NCBI GenBank assembly: GCA_963691705.1
Contig: OY829539.1
Span: 44,401,656-44,465,655, forward strand
Direction of reading: 5' to 3'
Length of the DNA: 64,000 nt
Source: Viola odorata
Lineage: Eukaryota > Streptophyta > Magnoliopsida > Malpighiales > Violaceae
Shown: piece by piece, positions 30,719-42,600 of the stretch
Layout: each line of letters opens with the position of its first letter
How positions within the stretch are numbered: position 1 is the first letter of the stretch
The notes under the pieces: generated by a model
Databases searched by the model: none
Seen by the model: the letters and a program-made list of their open reading frames with translations, nothing else
Told to the model about the DNA's origin: nothing
Position numbers and translations under genes: made by a program

Positions 30719-33700
30719 TGTTGATACCCGAATTTTGACGCCATTTTTAATTAATTTTAGCATTTCTGTTATTTAGTTAATTTACTGGCATTTTCAGTTG
30801 ATTTACTGTCGCTAGCATTTTTAGGTATTTCGTTGGGTTTTAGCATCGTCAGCTTTCGAAATCGCATTTTTAATTTTTCGTCACGTATTTTCATTATTAT
30901 TATCATTAATATTTTTAGCCTTAAAAATCACGTTTTTAACTATCCTGCAGTCGTTTGCTAGTTTTTTCTTCGTTTTAGGTCATCTCATGAATTTTAAGAT
31001 TTTTAATATTTTAGCGCATTTTTTAGTATTTTTATTATTTTATTATTATTTTCATTCGAGCTTTGATTGGACCCGAGTAAGTCCGCTCGGACAATAGCTC
31101 GACTTTAAAATGTTTTCCATCAACTAGTTGCTAGCTTTTTTTCCGCTCGCAACGGTCTACAGCGTTTTGTGTAATTTTCGGCGTAACGTCTTTATTTTTC
31201 CGTTCAAACGTTTCACGTTTTTGAACGCGAAAATAAACACGTTAAACGAGAAATTCTCGTCATTCGCTGTAGACGGTTAAACCCGTCGCATTTTTCTCTA
31301 CGCGACGGTACCTGTGGCTCGAAAAGTCAGAACGCTGGTTCGCGGGAACCGGCTCGAGGCCATTTAAATCAGATGAAAGGCCATTTAATCATGGCCATTG
31401 ATCTGGTCAACCAAGGAAAGTCAACCAGATCAATGGCCCTTGAAATATCTAGCATGGTGCACATGCACAGTGCACGCACGAGCAAGGCAACGAAGTCCTC
31501 GCCCGAGCCACCTGCTCTCATCGCGTCCTAGCCAGCCCGTAGCTCCCTATCCCTCCGCCATCATCACGGCTAGCACCCTAGCTCCGCCACCTCGACGTCC
31601 GGCCAAGCCACGCGAGTCCCTCGCGTCCGGCCACCACGCAATTTCGGCTATAAATACCGAGCCCCCTCCTTCGAAAAAAAGGGGCCCGAATTTTTGCAAG
31701 GAAAAAGCACTGCTCCCTCTCCATTTTCCTGAACAATTCACATACACTTGAACCCCATTCCTTGCACTCAATCCTTTCCTCTCTCGGCAAGCACTGTAAG
31801 TTTTTTTCTTTCTCTCTCGCTTACTGTTGCTTTCTTTAATTTCCGTTCTTGCCTTAGATGATCATTTAATTGCTCAAATATGTTCCAATGGCTTGAGTTT
31901 TAAGTTAATTCCACCACACTAGCATCGATTAAATTGTTTGAACGCTTGAAGTATTTATTTGCAAATTAAACAGATTTATGCGCATTATTGTTGCGACTGC
32001 AATTGTCACTGTTTTTGTGTCTATTTTCTCGCTGTGATTGCATGGTCGCGTTGTTGGAAGAGAGAGGCTTCTTTCGGGCCAAGAACCAGGCAAATTGGTC
32101 GCCTGGTTCGTCACCTCCGTCGCCGGCAGTGGCGCCGGCGATGTGAGGTTGAAGATGATGTTTGACGCGGGCCAAAGGCCTTCGCGCAAAAATGAAAGAA
32201 AGGTGATGGGCTTGGCCCATCACCGTTTAAAATTGATTTTCTTGGGCCAGGAATTGTTCCCGGCCCATTCCTCCAAATTTCCAAGCTGGGCCCAGCCCAT
32301 TTATATTTTTCCGGAACTTCGGCTCGTTATTTTTTTCACGTAAAATGCTCACATGCTTCGTATAAGTATTCTTCATGATATGTGCTATTTTTCCTATATT
32401 TTATACATAGATTGTTTAGTTCATTTTTTTGTCAAATATTTCGTAAGCTTATTCTTGCGTCAACTTGTTTATTGAATTGTTTTTTTTATATATGTGAATT
32501 GCTCATTTTTTTATCGTGATATTTATTTTTATGTTATTTAACTTCAGTCATTTATATTTAGCAATTTAATTTCAAACATTTAAATTACCGCCTATATGGT
32601 CGGTTGTCATTTAATTTTCCGCAAATTATCAACTGCTTTTAATTTTCGTAAAATATTCAATTGCTTTAATTTTTCGCACACTGCTGGAAATTCTTCCGCA
32701 AATTATCAACTGTCTAATTTTCTGCACTTTACTTATTCGCACTTTAATTTTTCGAAATTTACTTTCGGCAATTTAAATTCAATATACCGCCTATATGGTC
32801 GGTCGCATTTTAATTCTCATAAATATTCAACTGCTTTAATTTTTCGCAAACTGTTGGAAATCCTTCCGCAAATTATCAACTGTTTAATTTTCTGCACTTT
32901 AATTTTCCGCACTTCAATTTTCCGCACTTTAATTTTCCGCACTTTACTCTTCTGCACTTTAATTTTTCGCAATTTACTTTCGGCAATTTAAATTCAATAT
33001 ACCGCCTATATGGTCGGTCGAATTTTAATTCTCGAAAATATCCACTGCTTTAATTTTTCGCAAACTGCTGGAAATTCTTCTGCAAATATCAACTGTTTAT
33101 TTTCTGCAAATATCCAACTACTTAATCTCTGTGTTATCAACCTGTTTTATTTTCTGCAAATCATCAAAATCTTTTTAATTCCCTGTAAATCGTCAACTAT
33201 ATTTAATTTTTCTGCACTCAGCATTTAATTTTCGTATGCTTAAAATCAATCATTTTTCGCATGCAATCCACGTAGCATTTAAATTCTCGTATGCTTAAAA
33301 TCCATCATTTTTCGCATGCAATCAACCTAGCATTTAAATTCTCGTATGCTTAAAATCAATCAATTTTCGCGTGCAATCAACCTAGCATTAAATTCTCGTA
33401 TGTGTTAAATCCATCATTTTTCGCATGCAATCAACTAAGCATTTAATTTTCGTACGCGTTAAATCCATCATTTTTCGCATGCAATCAACTCAGCATTTAA
33501 TTCTCGTATGCGTAAAATCCATCATTTTACGTATGCAATCAACTGTCATTTAAATTTTCGCACTCATAAAATTGTTTATTTATTTCTCGAGCTATCACTA
33601 ACACTCCCATTTTGTAGGTTTTAAATTCAAGCTTCGCTCGAAAGTACGCCTTTCGATTCCTTTTTATTTATTCAACGCTTTTCGCAAATATCAATCGTAC

Positions 33701-34454
33701 GCATGATATATAGAACTGGTAGAACTAAAAATCAATCCACATGAACAACGTGTTTAAAGAGTTGCTTAAAATGCCATGTTCATATGATTTTAAATTCTCG
33801 CTTGTATTGACTGCATGTACATGGGGACTTTCGATCCCACATCAATTTTCCACTTTAAAATCAATCATTTAAATTTGTACTCTGTTAGTAATCCATGTTA
33901 GGATAACGTTGTAATTAATTTAATCATGCATGGCCCGATGATGAAATAAGAGGGCGCTCATTCAGTCTTACGAAAAATTCAGTCCCATCACGTCGTGGTC
34001 AGGAATAATCAATCAATCCCGATAAACGGTAACCCCGTCAGAAAGATTTTTTAATTATTCTTGAACGGTCACGATCATAGAAAAGACTAAAGTGATGATT
34101 CCTCTGAGGGCCCCCTTTTTCAAGACGCATTTTATCAAACACCTTTTTAAACACCTCTCTCATCAACCGGTAACCGTTTTCGGATGTGACTCGGGTGCCT
34201 AACACCTTCCCGAGACCATAATACGACCCCGAACCTTTGTCTGGGGTCCAGACCCTTTTTTTGTGCCTTTAGTTTTTATTTATTATATTTCTTATGCCAC
34301 GACGATTAAGGTTCCCTAAACCTAGCAACCAAATTAGGGTGGCGACTTCATTGCATGTTGCAAGGCATCCCTTTTACGCCGAGCATCTGAAGGTCTCAAA
34401 TTTCGTTGCACACTCGCGAATTACTTTTTTCGTAATTTTTCGTGGGGTGCGACA
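30719..34454. mobile_element. Solo LTR, Tat/Ogre-like, 3736 bp, inside integrase
   Basis: TGTTGATACC ... GGGGTGCGACA is flanked by the 5-bp duplication GGTTC (30714-30718 and 34455-34459), and integrase coding resumes directly after it. A TATAAATA box lies at 31649-31656. Repeats inside include ACCGCCTATATGGTCGGT at about 32588, 32789 and 33001 (roughly 205-bp period) and a 55-64-bp unit with TTTTTCGCATGCAATCAAC repeated from about 33222 to 33560. The conserved end word TTCCCTAAACCTAG ... GGGTGGCGAC matches the LTR at 19399. Size and end suit Ogre-type elements. No internal domain is present. Confidence 0.9.
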
Positions 34455-34459
34455 GGTTC

Positions 34460-34956
34460 CAAAAAGAAATGGGCAGACGAGCTGCCATATGTGATGTGGG
34501 TATACCGCATGACCGTTAAAACCAGTACGGGAGAAACACCCTTCGCCCTGGCTTTTGGCACTGAGGCCGTCACACCGGTAGAAATTGGTACTCTAAGCTT
34601 GCGAGTGGCGTACTTCAAAGAAGAAATAAATGAAGAGAGATTACGAGCAAACCTCCATGCATTGCCAGAATTGCACGAAGAAACTCTTTTGAAAACACTG
34701 TGTTATAAAAGGAAAATGACGTGTTATCACAACAGGCGCGTTAAAGAACGACTGTTAAAAGCAGGGGACTTGGTACTCAGAGACAAACGAGCAGCAGGAC
34801 AACGCATGCGGAAACTCAGTCCAAACTAGGACGACCCATACCGCATTACCCGCGTTATCGGAAAGGGAGCATATCACTTGGAAATACTTGACGGTACTCC
34901 CTTACCAAACTCTTGGAACATAGCTCGTTTGAAATTATACCATGCTAGAATTTGAC
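34460..34956 (+). pseudogene. Integrase C-terminal part, continuation after the solo LTR
   Basis: Coding resumes with KKKWADELPYVMW, then TGETPFALAFGTEAV and the C-terminal GAYHLEILDGTPLPNSWN and LKLYHA, standard for Tat integrases. A TAG interrupts it at about 34827. Removing the inserted LTR with one copy of GGTTC restores a continuous stretch, which confirms that the LTR inserted into this gene. Confidence 0.8.
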
Positions 34957-35039
34957 ATATCTCTGCACGTTTGGATAACATGCGTTAACACTTGAATCAG
35001 AAATATTCTTGTGTATTTTTGTGATTGATTACATGCAGA

Positions 35040-35356
35040 TAATGAAGGGTGCCAGGAGTGAAAATCCTATCCTTGTGATGGTCGATCCTGATCAGACGAC
35101 TCATTAAGACAAGGCATGCCCTGGCATACTTAAAGATTTAGTGCTGGAAGTGAAAATCCTATCCTTGTTGCTACCGTGCTAACATAGACGGCCCACTAAG
35201 ACGAGGCACGCTCTAGCACCGTCGGGAGTGAAAATCCTATCCTTGTGACAACCAAGCTCACATAGACGGCTCACTAAGACGAAGCACACCCCAGGGAAGT
35301 AATAACAGCGCCTGGAAGTGAAAATCCTATCCTTGTGATGGTCGGTCCTGATCAGG
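35040..35356 (+). repeat. Tandem repeats in the Tat 3' region
   Basis: AGTGAAAATCCTATCCTTGT recurs at about 35057, 35149, 35227 and 35317, spaced 92, 78 and 90 bp. Each copy is followed by a CCACTAAGACGAGGCA-like segment. Tat elements often carry tandem repeats between integrase and the 3' end. The fourth copy is cut by the Athila element. Confidence 0.75.
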
Positions 35357-35920
35357 TGAATCCGAATTATATTGAAAATAAGAGAATAGTTTAAGCTGCA
35401 ACAAAGGTAGAAAATTCGAGAGAGAGAAGATATGAACCTTTTCTTCTCAACGGCAGCTTTAAATAGGAAAAACCTATCTCTAGTTCAAAGTTCAAAAGAC
35501 GAAGAGAAGATTGATATCTACTCTTGCGGGATTGTTTATTTAAATACAAAAATAGGGGATTGGTAATTCTAATCGATGAAGGATCTAGTTACAGATGAAC
35601 TTCTTTTCTTTCGGAAGACTCCAGCTAGATTCTTCAAATCCGCTCACGGCCCATGAATCAATCTTGCGGCCCAGATAGCTTTTAAGTCGGTTGACTCTGG
35701 TCAACGCTTCCAAATCCTCGGCTTATCCCAGGTCTGGGATCGTATCTTTCTTTGCTAAGCAAAACAGCTCTGATAGAGGCTCTTTTGGCTCCTATTGGTA
35801 ATTTTTGCTCCTCAGCAGTGTCTCTGTAGAAAAGGAGTGAAAGAGCAACAATTAGCAGTATCATCATCCCAAAACAGAAGTAAAAGGATGATGAAAAGAT
35901 GACTTTTTAGCATTCTATCA
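35357..35920 (-). repeat. Truncated 3' LTR of Athila
   Basis: It matches 46020-46583 over its full 564 bp with about nine substitutions and no visible indel. The start of the LTR (TGATAGAATGC) is kept and its downstream end is missing at the junction with Tat sequence. Confidence 0.9.
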
Positions 35921-35931
35921 AATCCCCCATA
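35921..35931 (-). promoter_or_regulatory. Polypurine tract of Athila
   Basis: On the minus strand ATGGGGGATT directly precedes the 3' LTR start. This is the expected site for plus-strand DNA priming. A second G-rich word (CTTGGGGGCAAG) lies about 14 bp upstream. Confidence 0.65.
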
Positions 35932-36969
35932 CTATCTTATGCTTGCCCCCAAGCATTTCTAACCTAACACAAGACTCAACAAAACAAAACATATATAAAC
36001 AAAGATCAATCAGTATCTACTTCAGAGCACCCAGTTCATCACATAAGATCCACAGATACTTAAGCATATAGCTCCATCCAATATTACCAAGGCTTGACCA
36101 AGACTCGAAACTCACCTGATCTGATATAGTCCCATAATCGAGCGCTTAGCAATCGATTCCTGCAGTTGAAAACACATAGAACAATTCTCATTTCCTTCTA
36201 CCACCCCCTTCACATTGACTGGATAGATTTTCAGCCTACCCCCTAGGCATTTCCTAATTTCTTTCTTAAATTTGATCAGCTGAAGTTTCTTAGTTACCCT
36301 CGCTTAAATTAGGCCTGGGTACCAAGACATTCTATTTTTCCTTTTTTAGAGCTGATTTTAGTTCCTTGGATATTCTTGCTTAAATTAGGCATGAATACCA
36401 AAGCAGCAACATAATATTTTTATTCAAAAATTTTCATAGCTGCTAAACTTCTAAAAATGATTTCAGGGGTAGGCCTATAGAGATAGTCAATGCGTCAACG
36501 GTAGTAGGGTAAAGAATGCCAGTTCTACATGTTTTCTCTCGCAAAATTCAATCATCAAGCCCAAGTATCATGACCCTATGTAGATTAAGTGAGTTTCACA
36601 AGTATTGGAAAAATTATACCTTGGTAATAAAACATGGACTTATGAACTCAAGCATCTTTTGTTTCCTATGTGATGCACTGCATACTCTGAACTTGATTAT
36701 CATGATCTTTGTTCGGACACACAAAATTTATCTACAAACATGCAATAAAATCAAAATAAAGCATGCTCAAGACAAACAGACACGACACTAATTTGAAAAA
36801 CAGACTCTTTATACTGACTCTAAAAAAAACAATCAAAACAGATCATCAACATAAAAAGTCTCCCCCACACTAGATGACACTTTGTCCTCAAAGTGTGAGA
36901 GAGAAAGAAAAAAACTCAACGTTTAACTAAAATAAAATAAATAACAAGGAAAAGAAATACCCGGGGCAA
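35932..36969. other. Athila 3' untranslated region
   Basis: This is non-coding DNA between the third ORF and the polypurine tract. It contains several CTTAAATTAGGC-type words near 36300-36390. No gene was seen. Confidence 0.45.
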
Positions 36970-39063
36970 TCATGGGTTGGGTGGGAAGGTGCTTTGCATG
37001 AATTTCTCCAGGAGCTGCTGTTGAATAGCAGTTGAATGCTTTTGGTCCTCAATCAGCTTCTGGACCTTGGATCCTAGCTGCTCAACAGTCTTCTGCAAAA
37101 GCTCCTGGTGGGCCATCAATCTGGTCATCATGGTTGCCATGTTTTGTGTCTCTCCCCCAACCCTGGGATTCTGGTTTTGTGGTGGCTGTGATCCCTGGAC
37201 TGATGTAGAGGCTAGTTTCTGTGCTGGAATGCTTTCTCCTACCACAAAGTCTTTTTCAAAAATGAAGATCCCTTGGTTCTTCTTTGAATAGACGTGGTCT
37301 TCAGTGGGAGTGAAACCTGTGTTACTGCGCAGCACACGATTCTCATCCAGGTGAAAGTACCCCATGGCATCCAAAGATTTTAAATCTAAAATGCGCAAAT
37401 CAGATGATTTAAATAAATCGCAAGCAGACACATCTAGACCCCTATGTTTGACAGCAAAGGCAGTGATTAAGGATCCCATTGGCATCTTATTCTTAACAGA
37501 TTTAAATTGCTTGCAAAGCCAAAATCCTAAATTCACTTTATGCTCATTGACCATACACCAGAGAAAGAACAATTCTTGCTTAGAAATCACACCAGTAATA
37601 CCAGATTTTCCAGAAAAATTAATAGCTAAAAATCTGTGAATGATCCTAAGAGATAAATCTGGTATGGCATGTGCCTTGGCATGGCTATCATCAAAACGTG
37701 CAGCAGGATCCTTAGTGATTTGTTTCCATGCCTCTTGCTTATCAAACAGTGGAAATTCAGGATAATCAGTCAAGCAATTAACATACCAGTCAGCAGTCAA
37801 TTCTTCCTTAGACACAAAACCAATAAACTCATTAAATTCATCCATGGTATAGTGGGCATATTTGTTCATTAATCTGAAGTTAACCTCTTTAACACCTACT
37901 TTCTTCTTAGTATTCATCCAAAAGGATGCATAAAATTCTAGTGTGAGATCTAAGAAAGTAGGGTGCTCAAGGAAAAACAAGGGCTCCCATCCTATATTCT
38001 GGATATATTTAGTAATGGGGTCTATAAGGTCAAGGTCATCAAGCAATTGGTAATCACATTGGGCACATGCAATAACTTCATCCTTAACTCTAACAGCTAG
38101 ACGTTCCATAGACTCAAAATCATCAAAATTAAGCCAACCCTTGAGATTCTCAAGGGCTGGTACCTGTTTTGAAGATCGTCCTCCTTTTGCTCTGGATTTG
38201 ATTCTCACATGGCCCTTCTGCTCCATCTGGGCTGGTTGTTGAGAGGGCATCCCAGGCTTTTGTACCTTGTTGAGAGGTATATGAATGCTTTTCTGCTCGG
38301 GCCTGGTATTGGATGCATTGGCAAGGGTCTTGGTCCTTTTCAGCTTGATCTGACTGCCACTGGCTTCATCATCAGGCCTGATGGAAGCGTCTGGTATTAG
38401 GGCCTCAGGGATTTTACCTTCTGGTTGTTTCCTTTTCTCCCCCACACTGGTTTTATTTGGGGTCGCTTGATGCTGCTTTCTCTTTCTCAGGCGAGATAAA
38501 GGGATTTCCTCTGAATCCTCTTCGCTTTCCTCAACGACATCAGCTGGCTTGATCTTATATATGGGATCAGAGGTGGTTTCTTCACCAGAGCTAGTGGAGT
38601 TATGCTCTGGCGACTCAACCGTCTGATCAATGGCTGGCTCAGCTTACTCTTTTCCCTCTTGAACCGATTCTTCGACCTGGCCTGATGGTTCTGGTAGAAG
38701 AATCTCAGGAACTTGCTCCTCGACCTGCTCTGGAAATTGCTCTTGTGGTGGCTCGTCGACCACTGGAGTGCGTGGTGGTGGCGACTGTTCTTGAGGACCA
38801 GGCGAGGCAATTGGTGTGGGGTTTTCAGGTTGTGGCGGCGGGGTTGCATCTCTGGCCGGAGGAGGAGAGGGCGGTGCGGCTGGAGGAGTTGAAATCTGGG
38901 CTTCACCCACCACTGGTGTGCCTGAACTTTCGATCTGTGGTGAAGGTGGAGTAGTGCTTATAATCACGGCCTTTGGCTTGCTTTTGGGTTTTGATTTGAC
39001 TGCTTATTTTGTAGCCTTTCTTGAATTGGGTTTGGAATCTTTACCAGCTCTGGTGAGAACCAT
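36970..39063 (-). pseudogene. Athila third ORF (ORF-1/Transposase_32-like), two stops
   Basis: A single frame of 698 codons runs from ATG 39063 (MVLTRAGKDSKPNS) to 36970, with stops at about 39004-39006 and 38644-38646. Residues after the first stop are Pro/Glu-rich (PPPARDATPPPQPEN). A basic, low-complexity part follows (LSRLRKRKQH). The globular domain starts near LKGWLNFDDFESMERLAVRV and includes NIGWEPLFFLEHPTFLDLTL and YAHYTMDEFNEFIGF. A coiled-coil-like tail (LLQKTVEQLGSKVQKLIEDQ) ends it. It sits where Athila elements carry their post-integrase ORF. No signal peptide or membrane span is visible, so an envelope role is not supported. Confidence 0.7.
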
Positions 39064-39616
39064 GGTGAGATTCTGGATTTTAGGTCTGGGATTGTTGAAG
39101 AAGTTGGGAAGAAGAAGGAGGATGATGGTGGATCTGCTTGATTAGGGTTTTGCTTTATGGGAAAAATTAGGGAGGAGTTTTAGTTTAGTTGGGAATAATG
39201 ATCGGATTTAGGATAGAGGAAGAGTTTTGGTTTGGGTGGACAACGGTCATATTAATTAAATAATATTACCGTTGGAAAAATAATGATGGGATATTTTTCT
39301 CTTTCTTGGTCTGCTTTTTACTTTATTTTGCGAATTCCCAGACTTATCTTTCTAGGACTCTTCTCCCAGCCCTGGGATAAGAGTACTTCTACCCACTCAA
39401 AATCTGCTTCCTAAAAATCTCTTATCCCCGACCTGGGATAAGATCAACGTCAACTGCAACTGCCTCCTGATTTTCCTGATAAAAGAAATCAAACGAAATT
39501 CCATCAGGTCCTTTTTCTTAATCTAAGTAAATGATAAGTTTTAAAATGGTGCAAAAGCATGGGTTGCCTCCCATGTAGCGTCCTTCTTTTATGTCTTGGA
39601 CTGGACATGGAATTCA
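39064..39616. other. Athila spacer between integrase and third ORF
   Basis: This non-coding spacer contains two inverted CCCTGGGATAAGA/TTATCCC words at 39366-39445 of the type also found in the LTR. No gene was seen. Confidence 0.45.
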
Positions 39617-42600
39617 TCATTTATCCAAACTATGGTGGACTTGAACTTGCTCCACCGTGTGACTCTGAAATCCTTCATGGTAAGGTTTCAGCCTCTGTCC
39701 ATTAACTTTGAACGTCATTCCCTTCTTCGTATCCTGTATATCAATAGCACCATAAGGGTAAATGTTAACAACAATATATGGACCCATCCATCTAGATTTT
39801 AATTTCCCTGTAAAGAGTCTAAATCTAGAATTAAATAGTAACACTTTCTGGCCCACATGAAAGTTTTTATCCTTAATGATACTGTCATGGTATTTCTTGG
39901 TTTTAGCTTTTACGAGTTGGGAGTTTTCATATGCATCTCTGCGCATCTCTTCCAATTCTTGGAGTTGTAGTTTCCTTGCTGCTGCATCTCTTTTTAGCTC
40001 CAAGTTACACTGCTTTATCGCCCAAAAGGACTTGTGTTCTAGTTCGATAGGAAGGTGGCAAGATTTTCCATATACTAGATTGTATGGAGTTGTGCCGATG
40101 AGAGTCTTAAATGTCGTCCTGTACGCCCAAAGAGCGTCGTCTAATCTTTGACTCCAGTCTTTTCTGTTTGGATTAACTGTCTTAGCTAGAATGGCCTTCA
40201 CGTCTCTGTTTGAGACTTCTGCTTGCCCATTGGTCTGGGGGTGGTATGTTGTGGACACCCTATGATTGACCTGATATTTTGCAAGTAAGGCAGTAACTAC
40301 CTTATTGCAAAAGTGGGTCCCTCTGTGCCTGATTAATACCTTGGGTACTCCAAACCTGTTAAGAATGTGAGACTTTAGAAAAGAAACCACAGTTTTGGCA
40401 TCATCGGCTGCAGTAGCTTTGGCCTCAACCCACTTAGATAAGTAATCAACAGCAAGTATAATGTACTGGTTTCCCCCAGACCTGGGAAAAGGACCCATAA
40501 AGTCGATTCCCCAGACGTCAAATACTTCACAAGAAAAGATGGGGTTTAAAGGCATTTCATTTCTAGCAGATATATTGCCAACTTTTTGGCAGTTAGGACA
40601 GTTCATACAGAAAAGATGGCAATCTTTAAAGAGTGTTGGCCAGTAGAAGCCACATTCAAGAATTTTTAATGCTGTTCTTTTAGGTCCGTAATGACCTCCA
40701 CATGCCTCTGTATGGCAGAATCTTAAAATAGATTCAAATTCATTTTGGAGAACACATCTCCTCAAAATTTGATCTTTTCCGATGTTCCACATGTAGGGTT
40801 CATCCCATACAAAAAACTTGGAATCTCTTCTTACCTTTTCCCTTTCTCTGTATGTCATGTTCTGGTCGAACTTACCTGAATGCAGGAAATTGGCTATATC
40901 TGCATACCATGGTCTTTCCACCAGGGCAAGGATAAGGCTTTCATCTGGTCCTTCTCCCAGGGCAAAGAAAAGGGCTTCGTCTGGAAATTCCTCTTTTACT
41001 GGTTCATGGTCTGGTTTCACGAGTAATCTACTTAAGTGATCTGCTACTAGATTCTCCTTGCCGCTTTTATCTTTAATCTCTAGGTGGAACTCCTGGAGCA
41101 GTAAAATCCATCTGATCAACCTCGGTTTGGCTTCCTTTTTGACTAGCAAATAGCGTAACGCTGCATGATCAGAGTAAACAACAACTTTAGTTCCTAATAG
41201 GTATGCACGGAATTTATCTAAAGCAAAAATTATGGCAAATAATTCTTTCTCTGTTGTTGTATAATTTTTTTGTGCATCGTCAAGCATGCGAGACGCATAA
41301 TAGATAACGTGTGGATCACGTCCTTCTTTCTGTCCTAAAACAGCACCAACAGAATTATTAGAAGCATCGCACATAATTTCAAATGGTAAATTCCAGTTTG
41401 GAGCTTTAATGATGGGGGCTGTTGTTAACTTCTTCTGCAATGTGTCAAAAGCAGCCTCACAATCAGAGTCAAATTTAAACTTTGTTTCCTTCTGTAGCAA
41501 CCTGCAAAGTGGGGCAGCAACTTTCGAAAAATCTTTAATAAATCTTCTATAAAAGCCTGCATGCCCTAAGAAGGAACGAACTTCACGCACGTTAGTAGGA
41601 TATGGCAAGGAGTCAATAACATCTATTTTAGCCTTATCTACTTCTATTCCTTTTTGAGAAACTATGTGGCCTAAAATCAGACCCTAATTAACCATGAAAT
41701 GACACTTCTCATAGTTTAAAACAAGGTTTGTTTCTAGGCAGCGTTTTAGAATTTTCTCAAGATTTTCTAGACATTCATCGAAAGAATCGCCATAAACAGT
41801 AAAATCATCCATAAAAACTTCCATTCCTTTTTCTATGAATTCAGAGAAAATACTCATCATACACCTTTGGAAAGTTGCAGGTGCATTGCACAATCCAAAG
41901 GGCATGCGTTTATACGCAAAAGTTCCAAATGGACATGTAAAAGTAGTTTTATCTTGATCCTCAGAAGCGACGGGTATTTGGTGAAAACCGGAATACCCGT
42001 CAAGGCAACAATAGTGAGACTTACCTGACAGCCGTTCAAGCATTTGATCGATGAAAGGGATAGGAAAATGATCTTTCCTTGTCGCTGAATTGAGTCTCCT
42101 ATAATCGATGCATACTCGCCATCCATTTTGTACTCGAGTAGGCACTAATTGTCCTTCAGCATTTTCCACTACTGTCATCCCCGTCTTTTTAGGGACTACC
42201 TGTACTGGACTAACCCAAGTGCTATCAGATATGGGATATATCACTCCAGCACTTAAAAGTTTTAATACTTCCTGTTTGACGACGTCCATCATAGGAGGAT
42301 TAAGTCTCCTTTGCGGTTGTCTCACCATTTTGCAGTCTTCTTCTAGGTGGATCTTGTGTGTGCATATGGCAGGTGAAATCCCTTTTATGTCAGCTATAGT
42401 CCATCCTATAGCTTCTCTGTTGTCCTTCAAGACTCTCAGGAGTCTTTCCTCTTCTAACCGAGATAGTTTGTTTGAGACTATCACTGGCAGGCCTTCTCCC
42501 TGGCCTAAGAAACAGTACTTCAAGTGACTGGGAAGTGGCTTCAATATCAGGTCTGGGGCCTGTAAAACAAAAGGGACTAAAAAATTATTAGTCACAGGTA

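Noticed and set aside
32596..33228. Phe/Ser-rich plus-strand frames inside the solo LTR
   Set aside because: They follow the TTTAATTTTCCGCAC-type repeats and are not proteins.
36970..39063. Athila third ORF as a retroviral-type envelope
   Set aside because: No signal peptide, no transmembrane span and no Cys-rich ectodomain; it resembles a cytoplasmic globular protein with a coiled coil.
41684..41686. TAG in Athila as a programmed readthrough site
   Set aside because: It lies in the middle of reverse transcriptase rather than between gag and pol, and the integrase also carries a lesion, so random decay is simpler.
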